From NCBI GenBank assembly GCA_030704795.1, contig JAUYCZ010000028.1:147202-183621 (forward strand): a stretch of 36,420 nt of DNA, read 5' to 3'. Position numbers and translations under genes: made by a program. Source of the stretch: a bacterium (lineage in GTDB: Bacteria > Patescibacteriota > Minisyncoccia > Minisyncoccales > GWA2-46-15). Shown one piece after another: positions 15,553 through 23,863 of this stretch. The notes beneath the pieces were generated by a model. That model ran no database searches. It had not been told where the DNA came from and saw only the letters and a program-made list of their open reading frames with translations. Positions within the stretch are counted from its first letter, which is position 1. Each line of letters begins with the position of its first letter.

Positions 15553-16152
15553 ATGGAAGAGTCAGAGAAACCACTCTCAAAAAGAATCGGCCAGCCTGAT
15601 TATGTCAATGAAAACTGCTGGCTGGCCATGACTCTGGGCTATCCCCCAGCCAAACGCTGTTGGTATTGTGAATTAAAATTCCGCCACTGCCCCTTCACTC
15701 AATATCTGGGAATGAGCCTCGTTCTAACCCTGGCTTCTTTTAGCATTCTCTATCTCTCCAGCGGAAAAATCACCCGAGCGGACGTTTTCGTTGTCTTTGT
15801 ACTGGTTCTTTCCTATGGTTATTTCAGCACGATAAGCACGGAAAAAATCATTGAAGCTAATTTTGCCGAGAGAAAAATCCGGATTGCCCTGGAAAAAACC
15901 AAGTCTTCCTTAGAAGACAACGTCGCTCAGAGAACTAAGGAATTGCGGGAAATGACCCAAACCCTCGAACAACAGGTAAAAGACAGGACTAAAGAACTCC
16001 AAGAAAAAGTGGAAGAATCAGAAAGAATCAACAGATTGGCGGTGGGCCGTGAATTAAGAATGATCGAACTCAAGGAAAAAATCAAGAAATTAGAGCAAAA
16101 TTTATCTGATGAACAACAAAAAAATCAAAGGTCGAAAATCTCTATAGATTAA
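15553..16152 (+). CDS. Membrane protein with Cys-rich head and long coiled coil, resembling a sensor without a kinase
   Basis: In 199 residues this protein has a cytoplasmic-looking head with Cys22, CWYC and a further Cys (CWYCELKFRHCPF, about residues 36-48), two membrane helices (about 52-70 and 76-95), then a coiled coil to the end containing two related AQRTKELREM/KDRTKELQEK repeats. The same arrangement is found at the front of CPR histidine kinases, but no HisKA, HATPase or output domain follows: the stop is at 16152. It may be a dimerising signalling partner or a shortened kinase. Confidence 0.65.
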   Translation: MEESEKPLSKRIGQPDYVNENCWLAMTLGYPPAKRCWYCELKFRHCPFTQYLGMSLVLTLASFSILYLSSGKITRADVFVVFVLVLSYGYFSTISTEKIIEANFAERKIRIALEKTKSSLEDNVAQRTKELREMTQTLEQQVKDRTKELQEKVEESERINRLAVGRELRMIELKEKIKKLEQNLSDEQQKNQRSKISID

Positions 16153-16163
16153 CTTTTTTCAAC

Positions 16164-16649
16164 ATGATGAAGAAAATTCTAGGAACGGTAATTCTTCTTT
16201 CTTTTGCCGCACTGGCCCAGGGCGCAATTTTAGCCCAGACAGAATCGCCGGCGCCAATGCCTCCTCCACCGCTGGCCTCGCCCTCTCCCAGTCCATCGCC
16301 CTTAATAAAAGCTAAAAATCTTGACTCAGCCTGTATGCAAGCAGCTGTCGACAAAAGAGAGACGGCCATTATTGCCGGGGTGGACGCTTATTCTGCGACG
16401 GTAAGATTAGCTCTGAGCGCCAGAAAGGATGCTCTCAAAGTCGCTTGGGGAATTGCCGACGCTAAAGAAAGGCGAATGGTTCTCAAGAAAGTCTGGAAAG
16501 ATTTTAAAGTTACCTCGGAAAAAGCCAGAAAAGATTTTAAGCTGGCCAAAAGAGCGGCTTGGGATCAATTCAATCGGGACAGAAAAGCCTGCGGATCCTC
16601 GGGCGCTTCGGACGACCCGACTAATGTGAGCGCGGACAACAATCTGTAA
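16164..16649 (+). CDS. Secreted helical protein with Pro/Ser-rich linker and cysteine pair
   Basis: A signal peptide (MMKKILGTVILLSFAALAQG) is followed by a Pro/Ser-rich linker (residues 28-48) and an Ala/Lys/Arg-rich helical domain of about 90 residues. Cys57 near its start and Cys142 near its end could form a disulfide closing a helical hairpin. The tail is Ser/Asp/Asn-rich. I know similar secreted helical proteins from CPR genomes only as hypothetical proteins. It is 11 bases downstream of the coiled-coil gene and ends with a terminator. Confidence 0.75.
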   Translation: MMKKILGTVILLSFAALAQGAILAQTESPAPMPPPPLASPSPSPSPLIKAKNLDSACMQAAVDKRETAIIAGVDAYSATVRLALSARKDALKVAWGIADAKERRMVLKKVWKDFKVTSEKARKDFKLAKRAAWDQFNRDRKACGSSGASDDPTNVSADNNL

Positions 16650-16662
16650 CAAAATACGAACG

Positions 16663-16695
16663 ACAAAACCGCCTGTTTTCTGGCGGTTTTGTTTT
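16663..16695 (+). terminator. Bidirectional Rho-independent terminator between convergent genes
   Basis: Eleven-base arms ACAAAACCGCC (16663-16673) and GGCGGTTTTGT (16682-16692) with an 8-base loop and T-rich flank. It lies between the plus-strand secreted protein gene and the minus-strand ABC permease gene and can serve both. Confidence 0.8.
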
Positions 16696-16702
16696 CTGCG
16701 CG

Positions 16703-17950
16703 CTACTCGTAACGTAGCGCTTCGATCGGATCTTTTTTGGCCGCGGCTTTCCGGGCCGGATAGAGGCCGAAAATCAATCCCACCAGCGAAGAAACGATTA
16801 AGCCCGCGGCCGCGGCCGAAAAGGGAAAACTAAAACCCCAACCAAAACCAACTACCTGAGTGAGAATCAATGAAGTCAGGAAAGAAAAACCCGCGCCGAC
16901 CGCAATGCCGATGATCCCGCCGATGGCCGTCAATAAAACGGCTTCTAAAAGAAATTGAATTAAGATGTCATTTTCGGTTGCCCCCACCGCTTTCCTCAAA
17001 CCGATCTCGCGGGTTCTTTCGGTCACCGACACTAGCATAATGTTCATAATGCCGATGCCGCCAACGATCAAAGAAATGGCCGCCACCGAAAGCAAGAGCG
17101 CCGTCAAAGCGTCGGTGACAATCCCGACCCTCTCGGCCATTGACACCTGAGTCATCACGTGAAAATCATCTTTCGAAGGATCATCGATATTGTGAAGCTC
17201 CCTCAAAGTCCTTTCAATGTCTCCGGCAACGCGGGTCACGGCCGCCTCGCCTTCTGCTTGGACCAAAATCGTGTTGTAAAAATTAGTTCCGAGAACATAT
17301 TTTTGCAAAGTGGTGTAGGGAACAACCACCATATTGTCAACGTCAAACATCCCCACTCTGCCCTTTTGCGGCAAGGCGCCGATGACTTTAAAATTCCTGT
17401 CTTTAATTTTGATTTTCTCTCCCAGGGCGTCGGAATCGCCGAACAGTTCCTTCTTGACCTCATAACCCAGAACAACAACTGATGAATACTGTTTAATTTC
17501 TTCTTCGCCGAAAAATATGCCTTTCTCGGGGTAAATCTCCATAATTTCCATCAGCAGATCGCTGGCGCCGACAACGTTTATCCTTTTGGTCTCGTTTTCA
17601 AAGGCGACGGTCATAACCTGGAGAACTATTGGCGACAACCTCTTTACCCCCGGCACCATGGCCGGGTCCTTCAATGCTTCCACTTCTTTGTTTTTGAGAG
17701 AGTCGGACAGAATTTCCGTAAATTCTGACGGCCCTTGCGGTTCCCGACCGGGACCGACGAAAATCGTTTCCGAGCCCAGGCCGCGAATTTGGTTTAAAAT
17801 TAAATCCTGAGCTCCTTGGCCAATGGCCATAATTAAAATGATGGCGGCAATGCCAATGACAATACCCAGAATCGTCAGTGAAGAGCGCGACTTGTTGGCC
17901 TTTAATCCGTTGAGGGCGGTTTTAAAACCGTAGATCAAATACGTGTTCAT
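16703..17950 (-). CDS. MacB/FtsX-type ABC transporter permease
   Basis: The 415-residue protein has the MacB permease layout: one helix near residues 21-44, a periplasmic domain of about 230 residues (MacB_PCD), then three helices in the FtsX domain (about 282-305, 330-355, 370-400). The GTNFYNTILVQ and TERTREIGLRKAVGA segments are typical, the latter being the coupling motif to the ATPase. Its start overlaps the stop of the ATPase gene by four bases. With the adaptor upstream it should form a mechanotransmission-type exporter; with no outer membrane expected in CPR, the adaptor's role may differ from Gram-negative MacA. Confidence 0.93.
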   Translation of the reverse strand: MNTYLIYGFKTALNGLKANKSRSSLTILGIVIGIAAIILIMAIGQGAQDLILNQIRGLGSETIFVGPGREPQGPSEFTEILSDSLKNKEVEALKDPAMVPGVKRLSPIVLQVMTVAFENETKRINVVGASDLLMEIMEIYPEKGIFFGEEEIKQYSSVVVLGYEVKKELFGDSDALGEKIKIKDRNFKVIGALPQKGRVGMFDVDNMVVVPYTTLQKYVLGTNFYNTILVQAEGEAAVTRVAGDIERTLRELHNIDDPSKDDFHVMTQVSMAERVGIVTDALTALLLSVAAISLIVGGIGIMNIMLVSVTERTREIGLRKAVGATENDILIQFLLEAVLLTAIGGIIGIAVGAGFSFLTSLILTQVVGFGWGFSFPFSAAAAGLIVSSLVGLIFGLYPARKAAAKKDPIEALRYE

Positions 17951-18630
17951 TTTGTTTTGTCGCTTTCAATGCGACCATCACGTAAACGAATAATCCTCTG
18001 AGCATAATCGGCGATCTCGGTGTCGTGAGTGATTAAAATAATGGTATGCCTTCTCTTCTGGTTGAGCTGACTAAGAATCGCCATCACCTGCTGGCCGGAT
18101 TTTGAGTCAAGGTTGCCCGTCGGTTCGTCGGCAAAGATAACTTCCGGCCCCATGACCAGAGCTCGGGCAATGGCCACCCGCTGTTGTTCGCCACCCGACA
18201 ACTGGGAAGTTCGGTAATCAGAACGATGACTCAGGCCAATTTCTTTGATGGCTTTTCCGGCCAATTCTTCCCAGAGAGATTCCTTTATCTCAGAATAAGG
18301 CAGGGGTAGCCTCACGTTTTCCAGAACCGTGGTTCTGGGTAATAAGTTAAAGGACTGAAAGACAAAGCCCATCTTGGTATTCCGGATCCGGGCCAATTCT
18401 GTTTCCGAATAGTCATTCATTCTTTTGCCTTCAAAGAAATAGTCCCCGGCGCTGGCTTGGTCTAAAAAGCCCAAGATGTGCAATAGAGTCGATTTGCCCG
18501 AGCCCGAAGGTCCCATAATGGCGACAAACTCCCCCTGGGCGACGGAAAAAGTCAAGCCGCGCAAGACTTCGGTCTTAACGTCATCGGTCAGGTAGGTTTT
18601 TTCCAGGTTTTTGACTTCGATCAAAGGCAT
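17947..18630 (-). CDS. MacB/LolD-type ABC transporter ATP-binding protein
   Basis: The 227-residue ATPase has Walker [10 protein letters not shown] (residues 40-48), Q-loop FQSFNLLP, signature [15 protein letters not shown], Walker [14 protein letters not shown] and the switch histidine in ILITHD. These match the MacB/LolD/FtsE group that pairs with FtsX-type permeases. It is flanked by its permease (4-base overlap) and an EamA transporter gene four bases upstream, so the genes are one operon. Confidence 0.96.
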   Translation of the reverse strand: MPLIEVKNLEKTYLTDDVKTEVLRGLTFSVAQGEFVAIMGPSGSGKSTLLHILGFLDQASAGDYFFEGKRMNDYSETELARIRNTKMGFVFQSFNLLPRTTVLENVRLPLPYSEIKESLWEELAGKAIKEIGLSHRSDYRTSQLSGGEQQRVAIARALVMGPEVIFADEPTGNLDSKSGQQVMAILSQLNQKRRHTIILITHDTEIADYAQRIIRLRDGRIESDKTK

Positions 18631-18634
18631 GAAT

Positions 18635-19507
18635 TTATTTTTCCCGCTGGATAATGTTGGGCAAGGCCGCTCCGAAAATAATCAGAGCGCCGCCGATCAA
18701 TGAATAAATTGTCAGCAATTCTCGATAAAACAGCCAGCCGAGAATAACTCCAAAAACGGGCTCCAGCAACATAATTAAGCTGCCCTCTTGCGCTCCGAGG
18801 CGCCGGAAGCCAAAGATGTTCAAAAAAGCTGCGCCGATGACCAGCAAAGCGAATAAGATGACGATGAGCCAGGGAAAAGAAAAGCTGGGCAAGATGATGT
18901 TTTCTTTGAAGCCCAAGGTTAAAAACAAACTACTGACGGTAAAAATCAGATTGTCTATCGTCATAATTTGAAGTAAAGAATACCGATTGGAAACTTTTTT
19001 GGAAAGAACTTGCCAACCGGCAAATCCCAAGCCAGCCAAAACCGACGATAATAAATAAAAAAGTTTCGCCGGTTCGAAAGTCACGGAAAATATAACAAAA
19101 AGGCCGGCGAAAGAAATTAAAAGAGAAATGATTTTAGTTCTCGTCAGTCTTTCTCGAAAAAGAATGGCGCCGAGAAAATAGCCGCCGAGCGTCGAGGCGG
19201 CGTAAAGGACAAATAAGGCGGTGCCGATGGTCAGATAGTTAAAGGCGACAAAAGCGCTAACCGTTGACAACAATCCCAGCAAACTCATCCCCAAAAACCA
19301 TTTATAATCTGCCGGTAAAATCCTTTTCCAATCTCTTTTCAAGAGAAGAACGCCGGATAAAATCAGAAAAACAATCAAGCCTCGGGAAAACGCCTGGTAA
19401 AAGATTCCGAAATCAATGCCCAACAGCCTGGAAAAAACACCCCAGAAACTCCAAAGGAGAGCGGCGAATAGCAAAGAAATAATGCTGGCAGTTTTGTTTT
19501 TATCCAT
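18635..19507 (-). CDS. EamA-family (DMT) transporter
   Basis: The 290-residue protein has ten hydrophobic segments in two EamA halves, with the family's repeated pattern: GVFSRLLGIDFGIFYQAFSR near the start, and GSLIMLLEPVFGVILGWLFY in the second half. DMT carriers move small metabolites; the substrate cannot be read from sequence. It is inserted between the adaptor gene (stop and start overlap as TAATG) and the ABC ATPase gene, an unusual place for a DMT gene. Shared regulation is likely, joint function is not shown. Confidence 0.92.
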   Translation of the reverse strand: MDKNKTASIISLLFAALLWSFWGVFSRLLGIDFGIFYQAFSRGLIVFLILSGVLLLKRDWKRILPADYKWFLGMSLLGLLSTVSAFVAFNYLTIGTALFVLYAASTLGGYFLGAILFRERLTRTKIISLLISFAGLFVIFSVTFEPAKLFYLLSSVLAGLGFAGWQVLSKKVSNRYSLLQIMTIDNLIFTVSSLFLTLGFKENIILPSFSFPWLIVILFALLVIGAAFLNIFGFRRLGAQEGSLIMLLEPVFGVILGWLFYRELLTIYSLIGGALIIFGAALPNIIQREK

Positions 19508-21162
19508 TATTTTTCAGACAGCGAGATGATCGCCTTGTCTCCTTCTGACAATCCCTCTGTAATTTCGATCTCTCCCGCCGATCCCCTCAGGCCGATTTTG
19601 ACCTTGACTTCCTTGACCGCGTCGCCGACCAAGATCCGGACGATTTTGTCTCCGTTCCGAGTGATAACGCTTCTTTGCGGGATGGCCATCACGTCCTTCT
19701 TCTGGACGGTTAAGATATCAATGTCGGCCGTCATCCCGGATCGAGGTCTCTCGTCGCCGGAACTCAAAAACTGGAGGATGACTTTGTAGGTGGGCAAGCC
19801 TTCGACCATCGTTTCCGCCGGATCAATTCTGACCACTTTGGCTTCAAAAACAACTTCCGAACCATAAGCATCCAGGGTGACTCGCGAGGCGTCATTCAGT
19901 TTGACTTTGGCAATATCAACCTCGGGAATCTTGGCCTCGATCTCAAACTCGGCCGAGGAAATCAAAGAAACAACCGGAATGTTGGGCGAAACATTTTCTC
20001 CGACTTCAATCTCTTTCTTGGTAATGACACCGGCGATCGGAGAAAAGATAACGGTTTTGCCGATTTGAACCTTGATATTTTCCACGCCCGCTTCCACTGC
20101 CCTCACGGCTGCCGTCTGCGCCAGAAGCTGTTCTAGGGTGGCACCCGCCTCTTTCAATTTCAAAGAATCACGGGCACTGTCGAGAGCATTCTGGGCCGCG
20201 GTCAAAGATGCTCTGGCCGCCGCCAAACTGCTTTCATTAGTCGCTTTCTGAACCAAGATCGTTTGTGTTTTTTGAGAGATCGTCGTGATCTCGGTGGCGA
20301 TATTGGTTTTTTCGGTGCTCAGATTGGTTTTTTCCGTCGAGGTTAAATCCGAAGTGACGGGCACCGTTGCTAAAACGTCTTTGACTTTCTGTAGGGCCCC
20401 AGCCGTCGTTAATAAGGCCTCGTCGATATTCGGATAGTTGGGAGTAGAGACGGCTTTCTGAACGTCGCCCCAGGCTCCGCCAGAAAGATTATTAATCGCC
20501 GAGCTAGTCCAGCGGCCGGCATCCTCGGTCCCCAGTAAAACCAAAACCGCGATTTGCTTGGCTTTAATTAGATCGCTGTTTTCAATGAAATGAGCGTACT
20601 GGATATCGGTCAGGATCAGCAGAGAACCCTTGGCCACGGTCGCGGATTTCTGGGCCGAAACCAGAGCCGAATTATAGGCATTGTCGAGGTCGGCGGCGGC
20701 TTTATTCTGAACGCTTTCCAGATTTACCCGGGCGTCCTGCAAAGACTTTTCCGCGTTCAAGGCAGCGGTTCTCGCCATCTCTAATTCCTCGGTTCTCGTT
20801 CCTTTCTTCAGTTCTTCTAACTGGGCTTTTTCCACTTCCAGATTGGCTTCGGCCTGCCTTAATTGGGCAAAGAGCTGGCTGCTTTCTAATTCCATAATTT
20901 TACTGCCGGGGAAAACCTGGCTGCCAACCTGAACCGAGATTCGGCTGATACGGCCGCCTGTCTCAAAAGCCAAATCAATCATTTCCGCCGGCTTGACCTT
21001 GCCCGTGACGCTGACTTCTTGTTTTAAGTCTGCTCGCGTGACCGTCACCAAATTATAGGTTGGTTTTTTATTGCGATTCAAAAGAAAATAGCCGGAACCC
21101 AGCACCAGGGCCACGGCCGCGAAAACGACGAGGAAATTCTTTTTGAAGAGAAAGTTTTTCAT
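19507..21162 (-). CDS. HlyD/MacA-type membrane fusion adaptor protein
   Basis: A signal anchor (residues 8-28) is followed by a split barrel-sandwich (VSVTGKVKPAEMIDLAFETG on one side, SPIAGVITKKEIEVGENVSP on the other). Between them lies a very long helical hairpin of roughly 270 residues, containing a Thr/Ser-rich segment near residues 270-300. Beta-barrel and membrane-proximal domains complete the 551 residues. MacA is about 370 residues, so the hairpin is much extended. It should bridge the ABC permease to the wall or a partner. Its start overlaps the GT2 gene by four bases. Confidence 0.92.
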   Translation of the reverse strand: MKNFLFKKNFLVVFAAVALVLGSGYFLLNRNKKPTYNLVTVTRADLKQEVSVTGKVKPAEMIDLAFETGGRISRISVQVGSQVFPGSKIMELESSQLFAQLRQAEANLEVEKAQLEELKKGTRTEELEMARTAALNAEKSLQDARVNLESVQNKAAADLDNAYNSALVSAQKSATVAKGSLLILTDIQYAHFIENSDLIKAKQIAVLVLLGTEDAGRWTSSAINNLSGGAWGDVQKAVSTPNYPNIDEALLTTAGALQKVKDVLATVPVTSDLTSTEKTNLSTEKTNIATEITTISQKTQTILVQKATNESSLAAARASLTAAQNALDSARDSLKLKEAGATLEQLLAQTAAVRAVEAGVENIKVQIGKTVIFSPIAGVITKKEIEVGENVSPNIPVVSLISSAEFEIEAKIPEVDIAKVKLNDASRVTLDAYGSEVVFEAKVVRIDPAETMVEGLPTYKVILQFLSSGDERPRSGMTADIDILTVQKKDVMAIPQRSVITRNGDKIVRILVGDAVKEVKVKIGLRGSAGEIEITEGLSEGDKAIISLSEK

Positions 21163-21962
21163 AGCCGATTGATTAAGTGTGATTTTTCCAGATAGCGAAG
21201 AACGTATCGTTTTAAAATCTGCTTCAGCCTCTGGCTCTTCAGCTCTCTGACGCCGAGTTCAAAATCCTTCAGCACGGGCTTGGCGGCCAATCTCTTGATT
21301 TTCTGGTAATCCTCGGCGGAGATGACTTCCTTTCTTCCCAACTCCAGGCCGATATCAATACCCATGACCAAATACTGTTTCAGGGCTAGTGACGCGCTCC
21401 ATTTAGCTTCTTTGGCCAGCGCGATCACGCCGACCAAAGGGACGATGCGAATCTTCTTTTTACGGTGCAGGCCGTTTAAATAAATTTCCACGCCGGACCT
21501 CGCTTTAGCCATCCTCTTTAAGTGCGGCAGAATCAGGTGGCGCCAGTAAACTCTTTGTCCGGTCAGATAAAGATCATTCCAGGGATAACGCCCCTTGGGA
21601 GCATGCACCCCCAGCACGACTTCGACGCCTTGGTTTAAGATCGGATCCAACAGGGACCGAACGTGATCTGGAGAAAAATTGACGAGATCGCTGTCGAGAA
21701 AGACGACGATCTCTCCCCGGGCCGCTTTGGTGCCGACGGCCAGGGCAAAACCCTTACCGTGATTGCGCTTCAGGTTGATCAACTTGATCCTCGTGCCAAA
21801 GCCCTCCAAGACGGCCAAGCTTCTGTCTTTGGAACCGTCGTTGACGACGACGACTTCCGAGACCAAGTCTGAGCCCAGAAACGCCTCAATTATCCTGGCC
21901 ACGGTCTTTTCTTCATTGAAGACCGGGATGACCGCCGAAACAGTTTTTCCTGCTATATCCAT
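21159..21962 (-). CDS. GT2-family glycosyltransferase, copy A
   Basis: The 267-residue enzyme has the GT-A fold motifs of family 2: VIPVFNEEKTV, VVVNDGSKDRS, HGKGFAL and the metal-binding VVFLDSDLV. There are no membrane helices. The C-terminal half is Lys/Arg-rich and helical. The closest relative visible is the gene at 25247-26032, with the same motifs in the same order. It heads the adaptor/EamA/ABC operon. Acceptor and sugar are unknown; glucosyl-3-phosphoglycerate or dolichol-phosphate-type GT2 enzymes are the nearest groups. Confidence 0.9.
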   Translation of the reverse strand: MDIAGKTVSAVIPVFNEEKTVARIIEAFLGSDLVSEVVVVNDGSKDRSLAVLEGFGTRIKLINLKRNHGKGFALAVGTKAARGEIVVFLDSDLVNFSPDHVRSLLDPILNQGVEVVLGVHAPKGRYPWNDLYLTGQRVYWRHLILPHLKRMAKARSGVEIYLNGLHRKKKIRIVPLVGVIALAKEAKWSASLALKQYLVMGIDIGLELGRKEVISAEDYQKIKRLAAKPVLKDFELGVRELKSQRLKQILKRYVLRYLEKSHLINRL

Positions 21963-22017
21963 AAATACTATCTTAGCGCCGTTGAGACGCTAAAATCAAG
22001 AGGCGCTCCATCGCTGA

Positions 22018-23733
22018 CTAGGGAGCGAACAAAGCTTGGCAAGCGGATTTCGTGCTCGTCTTCTTGATCGCCGAACAGAAAGTCGGATCTTTGGCCGCCC
22101 CGGCCAGGCAATAATTTCTCCAGTCAAGACTGATTACCTTTTGACAGAGAGAGGAATCTGGTTTGATTTCGGCCACAGCCCGATAACATTCGTCTTTCCA
22201 GCCCTGGCTGCCCTTTCCCTTCATTTCCTCACAAGCAAGGCTATTGACGGCTGCCTTGGCCACGCCATAATAGCAATCATTTCTTTTACTCAAAGAAGCG
22301 ATCAGTTGACAATCGTCTCTCTCTAGACTGGAGAGGGCCAGGTCGAAATAGCATTGGTCCTTTTCTGAAGCGGGTTTTTGGACGCAGTCTTCAATGGTTT
22401 TCGCTCCCAGCAAACCTTGGAAAACCAAACCCAGAGCCTCTTCTAGCGATTTCGTCTGGGCGGGGGCCTGAACGTCAACCGGCTGGTTGAAATTCTTTAG
22501 AAAAACAGTAGCCTGGAGGCGACCAGCGAATTTCGTTTCTTTTTCCTCGCCCTTCACTTCCAATTTCAAAGTCAATTTATGGGGCAAGAGATCTTTCTGG
22601 CCGATCCAAATTTCTCCTTCGATGGATCCCAGAGAATCAAACGACCGAAAGAAATCATTTCTGGTTTCCTCGTCCCATCCTTTTTCGCCGGAGAGCCGAT
22701 CCATTTCCTGAATCAGTTTTTTGACGGCTTCTTTTTCAATAACATATTTGTAATGATAAGTGTTTTGACCGTCAATTTTCTCTCCGCTGAGCTTAGCCGT
22801 GATTTTCAGAACTTTGAACTCCTTCAAAAGTTCGGCCATTTTCTCCGAACTGATTTCCGGCGCTTTCCAGGCTTCCTCAAATTCTTTAACATCTTTTTCT
22901 GCCGTGCCCATCTGTCTCATCTGACTGGCCACTTCCTCGGGATCAATCTTGACCCACTGACCCACCAGACCAGAGGCATCTTGTCCCAGACCGGACAACT
23001 CATTGATTTTGAGATAAACGACTTGGTCTAGACCGCGCATTTCCAGGCCGAAAAAGGGTTTTCGGCTCTCCGCGGGTTCGTCCTTGTTGACTAAGTTAAA
23101 AACGAAAAAGTAACGGGGATGGCTCGGCTCTTTTAGATCGGCGGCCATTTCAAACTCAGTGGTCAGTCCTAAGATTACCTTAGTCGAAAGGGGTGAGCCC
23201 GAAGGAGGTGAATCAGGCGTTTCCCCGCCCAGAAAACTACTGAGCAGGCTATTGCCGCTGACTTCCAGTTCTAGGTCGGCCTGCCCGGAATAATGCTCGG
23301 ACTTAACCTGAGCTGACTTTTCCAGCATCTGGGCGATGATTCTTTCCGGTGACTGGGAATAGTAAAAATAGGCCGCCGCTCCGCCGCCAACTAAAGAAAC
23401 TCCCAGAGCCAAGAGGATAATTAAAAGTCGTTTCTTGTCGAGAAAGTTTGAAGAAGAAGAGTCTTTTTTAAAAATCTGCGCTTCTTCTTCGTCGGTCAGA
23501 TCGCTATCTAAGCCTGTTCTTCTAACCGATGGTTGGCTGGCCGGGGGCGAAAACGAAGGCAGGGGTGGCCGAACCGCTACTGGCGGCACAAAAGAAAGAT
23601 CCATCCTGCCGAAAGCTTCATTGAGATCGGCTTCAGGCCAACCCTGGCCCCTCAAAGCCGAGGCGATCTCCTCTTTTGCTTTTCCCTCTCTTAGTTGTTT
23701 ATTGATATAAGCGACGAGTTCCGGAGTAATCAT
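22018..23733 (-). CDS. Membrane-anchored protein with UBA-like head and C-terminal paired-cysteine repeats
   Basis: The first 45 residues (VAYINKQLREGKAKEEIASA, then GWPEADLNEAF) form a small helical module that I recall at the front of many CPR membrane proteins. A Pro-rich linker precedes one membrane helix (about 104-127). Residues 150-430 look like a mostly beta extracellular domain resembling LppX/DUF6612-type lipid-binding folds. The last 120 residues carry about ten cysteines in helical repeats, with pairs such as DQCYFDLALSSLERDDC. The protein has 571 residues and function is unknown. Confidence 0.75.
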   Translation of the reverse strand: MITPELVAYINKQLREGKAKEEIASALRGQGWPEADLNEAFGRMDLSFVPPVAVRPPLPSFSPPASQPSVRRTGLDSDLTDEEEAQIFKKDSSSSNFLDKKRLLIILLALGVSLVGGGAAAYFYYSQSPERIIAQMLEKSAQVKSEHYSGQADLELEVSGNSLLSSFLGGETPDSPPSGSPLSTKVILGLTTEFEMAADLKEPSHPRYFFVFNLVNKDEPAESRKPFFGLEMRGLDQVVYLKINELSGLGQDASGLVGQWVKIDPEEVASQMRQMGTAEKDVKEFEEAWKAPEISSEKMAELLKEFKVLKITAKLSGEKIDGQNTYHYKYVIEKEAVKKLIQEMDRLSGEKGWDEETRNDFFRSFDSLGSIEGEIWIGQKDLLPHKLTLKLEVKGEEKETKFAGRLQATVFLKNFNQPVDVQAPAQTKSLEEALGLVFQGLLGAKTIEDCVQKPASEKDQCYFDLALSSLERDDCQLIASLSKRNDCYYGVAKAAVNSLACEEMKGKGSQGWKDECYRAVAEIKPDSSLCQKVISLDWRNYCLAGAAKDPTFCSAIKKTSTKSACQALFAP

Positions 23734-23828
23734 ATATTAACGTTGATATCATCAGTTGATTTTACCGTCAATCAGACAAAGTCGCAATCTCTTTGTTTTT
23801 AAAGCCGCTGGTTGTATGATAAGGAAAC

Positions 23829-23850
23829 CTTAGCCTCGCTAGGGCGAGGT
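23829..23850 (-). repeat. Dispersed palindromic repeat, copy 3
   Basis: The exact reverse complement of the 22 bases at 2962-2983. It lies 14 bases before the start codon of the S41-like gene at 23864, so it occupies that gene's 5' leader and could form a hairpin there. Confidence 0.7.
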
Positions 23851-23863
23851 TAACAGTAGTCAA

